A stretch of DNA of 18,741 bases from Smittium mucronatum (lineage: Eukaryota; Kickxellomycota; Harpellomycetes; Harpellales; Legeriomycetaceae), in assembly GCA_001953115.1 (NCBI GenBank), contig LSSL01000141.1, forward strand, positions 1 to 18,741, in the 5' to 3' direction. The position numbers and the translations under genes were made by a program. Position 1 is the first letter of the stretch; every line of letters begins with the position of its first letter. This document shows positions 1 to 9,482 of the stretch, piece after piece. The notes under the pieces were generated by a model that was given only the letters and a program-made list of their open reading frames with translations, was not told the origin of the DNA and made no database searches.

Positions 1-1
1 A

Positions 2-346
2 AATTGCTCTCGATGGGACAAACAGCGAAATGAGACGAACGGCCGGTTCATACCTGCACCGATCCGCTCAGACATAAAAAACCAACTTTCGAATTTCAAT
101 GAATCCCTGTTGGGGATAGTTGGAAAACTCCTTGGGGGGGAGTCTAAACAAACTTTAAGTCAGCTACAAGCTGACACCGCTGATCATAAATATGTGTTGG
201 AAACAGCCAAATTTCTGATTAGCATCCGCGTGCCACGAAAACTTAAGCTCCAGAGCTTAAGTGATTCACCAGCCCCCTTGAACCAATGCCCTCGAGGTAT
301 GGAGCTGCTAGAGTGGCAGAGGGGAGTAGGGCGACAAATTTTTTGA
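2..346 (+). CDS. C-terminal part of an unidentified protein, cut by the window edge
   Basis: A single frame is open from base 2 to a TGA at 344-346 (114 sense codons). Base composition is close to balanced, in sharp contrast to the A+T-rich DNA that starts at once after the stop. No start codon can be chosen, because the frame is already open at the left edge; the first in-frame ATG, at 110, lies inside it. The predicted product is hydrophilic and mixed in composition, with segments such as LSQLQADTADHKYVLETAKF (a possible helix) and a short tail ending GVGRQIF. There is no signal peptide, membrane segment or cysteine cluster. I do not recognise the family. The partial second copy at 490-598 suggests a repeat, perhaps the 3' end of a retroelement or other transposon open frame, but a terminal host exon is also possible. 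The sequence GAG|GTATGG near 295-302 resembles a splice donor, so the real coding end could be earlier. Seen: the open frame and the composition change. Inferred: that it codes. Confidence 0.45.
   Translation, partial: NCSRWDKQRNETNGRFIPAPIRSDIKNQLSNFNESLLGIVGKLLGGESKQTLSQLQADTADHKYVLETAKFLISIRVPRKLKLQSLSDSPAPLNQCPRGMELLEWQRGVGRQIF
241..262. repeat. 22-bp near-perfect palindrome
   Basis: ACTTAAGCTC at 241-250 and GAGCTTAAGT at 253-262 are exact reverse complements with a CA centre. This gives a 10-bp stem with almost no loop. It lies inside the open frame 2-346. It may be a chance result of the codons or a protein-binding or recombination site; no role can be read from it. Confidence 0.8.
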
Positions 347-489
347 AATTTTTTCACTTTTTTTAAATTTTTTAAATTAGTTTTTATAACTTTTTATTAA
401 CTTTAAAATAAATTTCCCGTAAAAAAAATAATAAAAAAATAATTTAAAAAAATTATCATTTCTACAAAATCGATGAGCCCGAAACTTTC

Positions 490-598
490 GGGAGTCTAAA
501 CATACTTTAAATCATCTAAAAGCTGACATCGCCGATCATAAATTTTCACTTTTTTAAATTTTTTTTTTAGAACTTTTTATTAAAATTATAATAAACTT
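490..598 (+). repeat. Diverged second copy of 138-415 with an internal deletion of about 158 bp
   Basis: Bases 490-543 match 138-191 at 48 of 54 positions without gaps. The copy then jumps directly to sequence like the A+T-rich tail after the first copy's stop: 541-598 resembles 346-415, sharing TTTTCACTTTTTT and AACTTTTTATTAA. The four bases AAAT occur at both ends of the missing piece (188-191 and 346-349 in copy 1), so the junction looks like a deletion between short direct repeats. In the frame matching copy 1 the copy is still open (ESKHTLNHLKADIADHK), but five of the six differences change an amino acid, so there is no sign of protein-level selection. The similarity including the tail suggests that coding end and tail belong to one repeat unit. 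Confidence 0.8.
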
Positions 599-1387
599 CT
601 AAAAAAAAATGGAGTTTTAAAAATGTATTTTCAGTAAAAACCGATATACATTGAAATTTTTATTAACATGAAACAGCCAAAACCCCTTAGCAAATCTTTA
701 AGTGTTTTTAATTGATAAACAAAGGATATTTTTTATCTAAAGATCGTACTGAAACCACTTTCTTTCTAATTTTTTTAAATTTTGATTTAATAAACTTAAA
801 AAATTATCATAATATTCATTAAAAATTCATTACACACATTTCTATGATTAATTTGTGTTAAATTCTAATGTGGTCTATCTATAATATTAGGAGAATACTT
901 ATAAATAAATGAGTAAAAAAACACTTTCCTGGTTTGGATTAATTTAAAAAAAATAAAATAAAATGAGATAAATAAATAAATAGATAAATATTACTTTTAA
1001 GCATGAAGAAAAGAGCAAAATTTGATTATTATAGGTTTTTTCTAAAAAAAAAATAGCAATTTTTTTATAAAGATACATTTTTATTTCAAGGGTTTATACC
1101 AATAAAAATTCTAGCATATAATAAAAAAGCTCATGTGATATTTATTTATAATATCTCAATAGTGTTAAACCTAGAAATAAAAATAGAAAGTAATTAAGGC
1201 AATAACCTATTTTCAATAATATAATTTTTTTATCTCATACAATAAAAAAAGATCCTTTAGGAAATAAAAATAGTATTAAAGTTTGAAAATAATAATAAGT
1301 AAATATTCAAATGCTATAATTTTTTTAAATTATAATTTAAAATAATCCTGGTAACGTGATAAGCTTAGTGGTATATAATAAAAAAAA

Positions 1388-1430
1388 ATTACCTTTTTCC
1401 CTGATAATATATAATTTAAAAAAAGGTAAT
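1388..1430. repeat. Inverted repeat, 11-bp stem
   Basis: ATTACCTTTTT (1388-1398) is exactly complementary to AAAAAGGTAAT (1420-1430), with a 21-base loop. Much of the stem is A-T pairs, so it could be chance. It lacks the G+C-rich stem of a bacterial terminator and is not next to a gene. Confidence 0.6.
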
Positions 1431-2489
1431 CAATAATGAAAGAACTAAGTTAACTTATGGGCTGAATTTGGTTATGAATAATAATCGGGCAATTTCACAA
1501 AATAAATTAAATTTCTGAGATAGTCAAGATATCCATTATCGAATCTGATAAATTCGACTTTTTATAATTATAAATATGAAAATTTAAGAGATAACCTGAT
1601 ATGAAGATATTAATTTATTCTCATTCTATAATCAATTTTTTCCATAGTTTTTTATCTCTCAAACATGCTATTTTTTTTTTCAAAAAAAGAAATATTTTAA
1701 TAAATATTATACGTACGGATCCATTTTTTAACAATTTTTTATTCTTTTCAAAGAAATTTTTCAACAAGGTATTTTTTTTATTTAAATTTTTTTAGATGGT
1801 TAGCAAGATAGCCAATATTTATCACTAAAAACTGAAATATTATATTGTACAAATAAAAAGAAGGTTAATAACAGTTTATTATCCTCAGAAAGCAAAAAAA
1901 AAATTGAGAAAAAAAATGGGAGATAATTAATTAGAGAAGCATTTCATAGTGCACCTTTCTTTAAACAAAATTCCAAACATTATTTTTTATCCAATAAAAG
2001 AGAAAATTCACGATAAAAAAAAAATTAAATCCATTTAAATTTCTAATTAGGATATTATGAAAAATAGAAATTCTTTTTAATTTTTTCAATAGAAAATATA
2101 TTTTTAATTTTAAAAATTCATTGATAAAATTTGATAAATGTATTAGCCAGTAAAATTGTCTTAATTCAAGGTACTCCCGCATTAGAAATCCTCTAAATAT
2201 GTAAAAATAATAATTAAGTTTCATAATATTGAAAATTAATTTTTTTTAAACCCATTTCTAAATTAAAAAGATAAGATTATTCGACAAAGAAAATTGGAAA
2301 TGATTTTCCTCATAAACTTTGAAATTTTTATATCGAACTTCTCTATTTAAATTCTAAATTAATGAATTAAAATGTCATAAATAATAAAACTGAAAAATTC
2401 GTGTTTAAAATTTCAATGATACCTTTCAGTTTTTCACATCGCTTTTGGAATTATCAAAAAAATTATATTTGATTTTTTGATGGAAAATG

Positions 2490-2503
2490 TAGTGGAGCCA
2501 CTA
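2490..2503. repeat. Short palindrome, 6-bp stem
   Basis: TAGTGG and CCACTA flank a 2-base centre. It is one of the more G+C-rich patches in this desert and is followed 38 bases later by another hairpin (2542-2567). No function can be assigned. Confidence 0.6.
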
Positions 2504-2541
2504 TCAAGATGATAATGTCTGTTCCAATAATATGATATTTC

Positions 2542-2567
2542 ACCTTTAAAGTAAAACCAGTAAAGGT
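2542..2567. repeat. Inverted repeat, 7-bp stem
   Basis: ACCTTTA (2542-2548) pairs with TAAAGGT (2561-2567) across a 12-base loop. No function can be assigned; chance is possible. Confidence 0.5.
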
Positions 2568-3574
2568 AATTAATCTAGATAAGGTAAAAAATAATTATTT
2601 AAAATTTAGATTCCCCGCTAATTGAGAATATTATATAGAGATTACTAATTCATTTTCAATATTTGATTGATGAATTCAAAGAAAATACTAAATGTAAGTT
2701 TAGTTTAATCATAATAGACTTCTAATTTATTAAACTAAAATAGTCAGCTTTGCTTCAAAAAATTATTTTATAATGATTATATTATTGCATTTTTATTCAT
2801 CAATAAGGATATTCGATTAAAAAAAATGATTTTAATAGATATCAATTTTTTAGTTTTAAGAATCATTTTAAAATTAAAATTTACTCGGATGATTTTTCAG
2901 ATTCCCAGGTTATTGATTAAATTATTTCCGATTTGGCGATGTTTAAATTAATTTCCACATTTTTGCAGATAAAATAGATTTTTTGATAATTTGCAGGCGT
3001 CTACTTATAAAAGATAGAATTATATCACAAAAAATCGATAAAAAAATATTTTATTAATTTATTAGAAATAAATTTCCTCTAATAATTGATTTAAACATTT
3101 AAAAGCTATATAAAAAATATTTTTAATTTCAAAAAACGCAAAATATATCTTATTAAAATGTTTTATGAGAGAAATTTATATAAGAATAGAAATTTATCTT
3201 AAAGCAGCAAAAATATAAAATAAATAATATATATAGGTTTTTTTTTATATCGCCTCGAATTTGTGCATATAATTAATTATTTTATCAAAAATACGTGAAG
3301 AAAACGCATGTTTTTCATAATAAAAATACAGTATCATATGAGAATTTAGATTATATTTATTCATTTATTTAAAAATTACCATCCTTAAAGAAAATCTTTA
3401 AAAATTTAAAAATAAACATTTATTATAGTTATTTAATTCAGGCAAAACTTAAAAATAAAAAATCTTATTTTAATAATAATAAAACCGTGAATAATTTATG
3501 ATATGAAATTAAATAGTTAAATTCCCAATTAAGTTTATTTATTTTTGAAGGTCGATAAGATATTTCAAAAATCT

Positions 3575-3592
3575 AGTATTTCCAAAAATACT
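3575..3592. repeat. Short palindrome, 7-bp stem
   Basis: AGTATTT and AAATACT flank CCAA. Fifteen bases of this site (GTATTTCCAAAAATA, 3576-3590) recur exactly at 6616-6630, where the palindrome is not preserved. Confidence 0.55.
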
Positions 3593-6500
3593 CATTAAAA
3601 AATAATTAGTTTAACTATTGTTTTTTCACTTCTCATTTAACAAATAACTATTTACGAAGATAATGAGTGGTTAATTTAAAAAAAAATTGATCTGATTTTT
3701 TATTACCAATAATAAAAATGGAAAAATACTTATAAGTATTAGAATATATTATTTCAATTTTCATTCAAAAAACACAATCTTTATTGATGAAAAGTATTAA
3801 ATAGACTTTTATTTTTCCTTAATAATAATGCTTTTTATATAATAACTGCTGCGATCTATTATCAGTTTAGCTCACCTCATTTCACGATCTTATAAATCTT
3901 TTTATTTATTTTTCTTTTCAACGGGTGTTAAAATTGTTTTAATTAAATAGCATGTATATTTAAAGTTAAATAAATGTTTAATTTTTGCTTTTGAGCTACT
4001 TTATTATTTTTGATGCTTATGAAATTTATTCAATCTTTTTTTATTAAATAAATAAATAACTATAAAGAACTGAATTAACAGAAAGTATCAGAATATCTTC
4101 TTTACGGTATTAAGCAGTAATAAGCAATTGAAAAATTCAGTAAATTTGATAAAAATTAATCAATTATCATTTTCTGAAAAATATTTTTGTCAGCACGTTT
4201 CATAAGAATTCAGCGAAAAAATCTCGAAATGAAAAATTTGATTATTCATTTTCTGATAATTAAGATTTATCTTATGTGATTATACCTTCCAACTTATTTT
4301 CTCCAAATAGATATCTCTATCTTACAAAAAATTATTTATTGAATACACTTGTCTCGCTTTTAACTTTTTAAGACGGGTATATAAATTTTATGAATCACAA
4401 TACGACAAATAAATCGTCTGATTTGCTATAAAAACCAATTTTCGCATAAAATTAATAAAGATATATATTAATTGAATTTTTTGGTCCCAATATAGAATAA
4501 TAAGTCTAAAGTAGTTATTTTTAGAAAAGAAGTAAGCATAAATAGGATTAAAAAAAGTTAGTTATATAAATTAAATGAAAATATTGGATAATTATTTTCT
4601 AAATTCGGGGAGAAATCTGGCTTGTGGTAATTTAATATTTTAATATATTACGTAATTTGATGGTATAAATAGTTATTATGCATTTTTTCCGGTTTTTGAG
4701 ACAAATATAATTTTAAATTTTTTATATCAGAATTTTTACTTGGCGATAAAAATTTAAAAATTTAAATTTAAACCAAATATTTATTCTTTTAGGGTTAAAA
4801 TATGTATTTTTTATACATTTTTCATTTATTACGATTCTATATTTTTTTAAAAAAGATACAGTTTTACGTTATAGACAGCGAGTTAAAATTTATGGAATAA
4901 AAGCCATAAAATTAAAATAAAACAATTTAATTTGAAAAAATATAATTTACCCCAATTAATAAAAATAATATATGTAATTTATGAATTAAAATCTCTACTT
5001 AACACCACTAAAAAAATGTACCGATGAAATAGTTCACACAATAGTATTTAAAATCAGATTAAATAATTCCATAATTTATAGACATAAATTTAAACGCATA
5101 ATGGATTTATTAACAGTTTAAAATAAAGTTTAATAATCTGTAATAAATGATGAAACAAAAAGAACAAGTAATCTTTTGTAAAATTATATATAATCAAAAT
5201 TTTCAAATTTTATTTCAAATAATATAAAAAAAATTATAATGATGTTTAAAATACCAGCTTAAACCTATTTTAAAACATTCTTTATAACCAAATGGATCAA
5301 TTTAATATCCCTTCATTAATCTATGGCAGAGATATTTAAAGATATTCTTTTATTTTTCATAATCTCTGTAAGATAATTTTTAAAAAAATAAGACAACTCT
5401 ATAAAAAAAAATCACATTTTTAGTAATATAGAATTAATATTAATGTTTATATTTAGTATAGTTATGTTTTGTTAATATATTTAGTGGCTTTTGGTAAAAA
5501 ATCTTCAACTCTATTAATATTAATAACGAATTTTTTTTTTTAAAATAAAATTATTATTAAAATAAAATTTACTAATATATATTTTTTTTCATTAAATTTT
5601 TTTTCTAAATGGTATCCTCGATACTGATATGAAGTGCAAATCATAAAATTAAAGATTATCATTCATTATTATCATTTATTAATTTAAATGAGTTTAAATT
5701 TAATCCTACTATTTCTATAGGGGCGCTCTAAAAAAATGAAAAAGATTTTTTTAGCTTTTTAATGAAATTATTTACTCATTTAAATAGTCCTGGCTCACAA
5801 TACAAAAAATATTTAGCTTATCAAGTTATATTTTGTATTTTTTTTCATTTTTTTAAAATATACATAATTTTTTAAACATAAAAGTATAAATATTGTTAAA
5901 ATTTTGTTAAATTAATAAAAAATGTTGTCTTTTCACTGTTAAATAGTAGAATTTTGCCGAATTTTACAGTATAATAATAAGAGAATATAAATTTATTTAT
6001 ATACAAATTTTTCTGAAATAATATTCCAGACAGTTTTATAAATATTTTAACTGAGATTATCTCACTCTAATAAAAAAAGCAACTAGTATCAAATAAGATA
6101 AACATCAAATACTAATTCATTCCTGACGAAAATTATTTAAAGCAATATTTAACAAAAAAAACTTGTATTTTTTACAGTTTTAGAAATTTTAATATTACTC
6201 AAATGATAATTTTATCATAAAACAGAATTGAAGAATTTATATTTCAAGATATTATATCGTTAAAGGAGAAGAGAAACAATAATAAAAAAATTCCTATGTA
6301 TTGTTGAAATTTTTTTTTCACCTCTTGAATAATATTATTATTTAATGTATAACATAAGCTGTCTTCATTAAATATAGATAATTTAAATTTAAAATGATTA
6401 TGAAAATCGCGAAATTTATTTAACTATTTATTTTTAAGAAGTTTCCAAAAAAAATATTTAGTTGTTCTGAGTTTGAATTCAAGGGATATTTTTTTGAAAA

Positions 6501-7197
6501 TGAAATAAGAAAAAAATTAATATCAATTTTTTGAATTTGTTAATTTAAGCTGAGTTTACCTCAGAATTTAAATTTTTATAATTTATAATTCCCACATCAT
6601 TATCCCAAAATTACGGTATTTCCAAAAATATGATATTTTATCGAAAATTATATAATTTTATTTATAATTATACAAATTAAATAATTTTCAAATAAAAGCA
6701 ACTGAAATGGAATTACTATGAGGTAAAAATAATTTTGTATTTCAACTAATTAATAATAGGTTGAGATTTAGCAAAAATTATAGTCAGCGGTGGCATTTTT
6801 TGTAAGGTGTGATTTCATTTATCGTTTTTTCTTTCAATTAATGTTAGATCGATATTTTTATTTTTAAAACACAATTAATCAAGCTAAATAGAATGTTTTT
6901 ATTTTTAATGTTAATACACAAAATACATATTTAGATAAAAAAAATTTAAAGTAAGATAAAACGATAATGTATTAACATAAGACCCAAGATGATTTTATCA
7001 ATTTTTATCAATTTAATAAAAAAAATTCCTAAGCGCTAAAACAGAAGCAAAATTATAATTCTAGTTTATATACCGATAGATGTGAATTAACGCATACTTT
7101 TATCAGATAATAATGGTTCGGGTAAATTAGAATGAAAATAGTTGCCAATGATACAATTTAAATATTTTCAAACAAAGCTTAATTTTTTCGAAAATTT
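3593..7197. other. A+T-rich DNA without recognisable genes
   Basis: I found no open frame with domain-like composition, no RNA gene and no tandem array. Low-complexity A/T runs and many TAA stops fill all frames. A short open frame around 4150-4255 of fewer than 40 codons is not supported by any motif. Confidence 0.75.
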
Positions 7198-7220
7198 GGC
7201 CAATCAATCAATAGTTGGCC
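7198..7220. repeat. Inverted repeat, GGCCAA/TTGGCC
   Basis: GGCCAA (7198-7203) and TTGGCC (7215-7220) form a 6-bp stem around an 11-base loop containing two copies of TCAA. It lies next to a second hairpin (7229-7248). Confidence 0.6.
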
Positions 7221-7228
7221 TTGGGTAA

Positions 7229-7248
7229 AAATGGTTTATTGACCATTT
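7229..7248. repeat. Inverted repeat, AAATGGT/ACCATTT
   Basis: A 7-bp stem closes a 6-base loop (7236-7241), eight bases after the previous hairpin. No role can be assigned. Confidence 0.6.
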
Positions 7249-9251
7249 ACTGAATCTGGTATTTTTATAAATTTAGAGAAAGTGAGATTGATAAAATAAA
7301 ATTTACTATTTGTTATTCTTTTTATATTAAAATTTCTTATTTTTATTTATAAAACTATTTTAGAGAAAATATTTATTGATATTTAGAAATTATAAATAAA
7401 ATAAATAAATAAAAATTTTGTACGGAATAGGCTAATAAAATATAATTAGAAAATTTCCTTCTTATCATTCAAATTTGTCAATATAAAATCTGAAAATTTA
7501 TATTAAAATATAAAATATTTATAAATATTAATCAAATAGACATATATATTATACTTTAAAAAAAGGGTTACAAAATTCCTAACAATTTCCTTTATAAATA
7601 ATGAACTCTAACAAAATTATAAGTTTTATTTCTTTTTTCTATTTTTTTTCTTCCTGTTGAATTTGTTTTCATAACTGTCTAGAAATCCAAGGATTTACTG
7701 ATTAAATTTTTATTAATTAATAAAAAATATAAAAATTAAAATATAATATTAGCAAATGAATAATAAATTTAAAAAATGGGAGTATTATTGGTCAGATCCA
7801 AGCAAGATATATTATCTAGATATGTTTTGTATCAGTTTTTAGTTATTTGATACATCAATTAAATTACGATTAAAAAAAAAATCTTTGTTATCAATGAAAT
7901 TATTAACCTAATTTTTTTAAAAATTTTCCCCATTCCTATAATTTTTTTATAATAAAATTCTTTCTTTTCATTGTAAGTTTTGACCTTACGTGAATCTTTA
8001 TAGAATTTTTTTATTCAGTGCAGCTACTAAAATATATTAAAATCCTCAAAATCTCTTTATTGAAAACACCTTGATAATATTTTACAATAAAATAGCAAAT
8101 ATTTTCACCCAAATGTAATGAACCAATAGATTCAGTACACGCATTGAATTTTTCATCCAATGAAGAAATATTCCCTTAAGCATAATTGACTTTTAGAAAA
8201 TAGAAAACGGTATAAATAAGGAAGCTTAGACATTTTGGAATGGCTAAGCTTTTCAACTTGTCTCTTTCCCTATCTTTTATATTTTAACTAAGTATATCCT
8301 TTTACCTTTTATCATTAAAATTATCCCATTAAACCTGATCCTTACACCAAAAAAAACATTATCATCGTCAATAATAAAAATTAAATTAAATTAAATCTGC
8401 ATACTAAAAAAAATTCAAAAAGGAATAATTTTAAAAATGAATAAAAATTCAAATAACCAATTATAAAATTATAGATGGATTATTGAATTTTTCTCTTCAG
8501 GTTTTTTTTTATAGATATTTTTTTTATAATATTTAATTGGATAAAACTAAAAAAATAAAAGGAAAGGAAAAAATAGGCAATGATTTTCATCTCACACCAA
8601 TATATCGTTATAATGCTTCATAACCACTAAAAAATTGTTTCAAGATCCTCTTCAGGTGTATTTTAGATTACATCTTCTATACAAATTTATTATATCTTAA
8701 AAATTTTGATTTTATTATCTTATATATTAAGTATTATAAATATTTTATAGTGTTTCAGATATGGTTATGAATTTAATCGAAATAATTTAAGCTAATTAAA
8801 AAATAATTCAATTATTTTACATATGAAAAGGTTTGATGATGTTTTCAAAAATTAAAAACTAAGAAAATATAAGGCAAGAAATTACAAAGAATATTCAATA
8901 AAGTTTTGAAATAATAGATCTCGAATAAATTTTTTTTTTGTGAAAGTGGATTCTAAAATAAAAATTCATGAGAAAAATACGTCCTCAGACTAAACAAATA
9001 AACGGTTTATAAGAAAAAATAAATCGGTATGACTTCATATCTACCCACATATAAAATCTTGGTTTTCAGCATTTTTAATTAAAAGACACTCAGGTAATAA
9101 AATTTTTATATTCATAGTGTAAAAACTTGTTTCTCTAGATCGAAAATATGAACGGTATTTTTATATGCAGACTTATTTTTTTTGATAAAATATCTTTAAA
9201 AATTAGCTTTATATTACTCTAAAAATCACATAAAATAAAAGAAATTTATAA
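7249..9251. other. A+T-rich DNA without recognisable genes
   Basis: There are no supported open frames. A slightly less A+T-rich patch around 8100-8350 contains TATAAATAAGG at 8211-8221 and a hairpin with AAGCTTAG (8222-8229) opposite CTAAGCTT (8244-8251). No coding sequence follows, so I do not call a promoter. Confidence 0.7.
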
Positions 9252-9482
9252 AATAAATATTTTTATTTTATTTTTATAATAAACCATGAAAATCACCAAA
9301 ATTTAAAAGCCATCAGTCGTTTTGATCTACCTACTAAATCTGCTGAGCCGATATTACTTGAGAAGCACGAGTTTTCATATAATAAGCCACTCCATATATA
9401 CATTAATTTTAATGAAACTTTTAATGTAATTCAAAAACATTTGATAAATTCTTGTACTAGATATAATTTTAATTTATTTTGA
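9252..9482 (+). other. Stop-free stretch of 76 codons, possible old coding fragment
   Basis: The frame is open from after TAA at 9249-9251 to TGA at 9480-9482 but has no ATG start. Its first 18 or so codons are low-complexity. From about 9306 the translation becomes varied (RFDLPTKSAEP, LLEKHEFSYNKPLHIY), and the DNA is locally richer in G+C than its surroundings. I do not recognise the sequence. It could be a fragment of a decayed exon or transposon, or chance. Confidence 0.2.

Larger units (their letters stand above)
599..3574. other. A+T-rich DNA without recognisable genes
   Basis: This stretch is dominated by runs of A and T, with stop codons in all frames. Two open frames of 64 codons (1601-1795, + strand) and 87 codons (1961-2224, - strand) occur. 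Both encode almost only F, I, L, K, N and Y, show no domain, and are what such composition produces by chance. Short hairpins at 1388-1430, 2490-2503 and 2542-2567 are listed separately. I see no transposon coding motif, tRNA or simple-sequence array here. Confidence 0.75.

Noticed and set aside
1601..1795. 64-codon open frame on the + strand
   Set aside because: It encodes almost only F, I, L, K, N and S from T-rich runs. It has no domain, and such frames are expected by chance in this composition.
1961..2224. 87-codon open frame on the - strand
   Set aside because: It is low-complexity, rich in F, L, I, N and Y. It looks membrane-like only because of T-rich codons, has no conserved motif, and is surrounded by non-coding sequence.
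6784..6800. CAGCGGTGGC as a hAT terminal repeat, paired with CAGTGGCCAAAA near 18,116
   Set aside because: They are more than 11 kb apart, they are not in inverted orientation, and the resemblance is limited to a few bases.
8205..8260. TATA-box-like sequence followed by a hairpin with AAGCTTAG arms
   Set aside because: TATA-like strings are expected in this composition, and no coding sequence or transcript feature follows.
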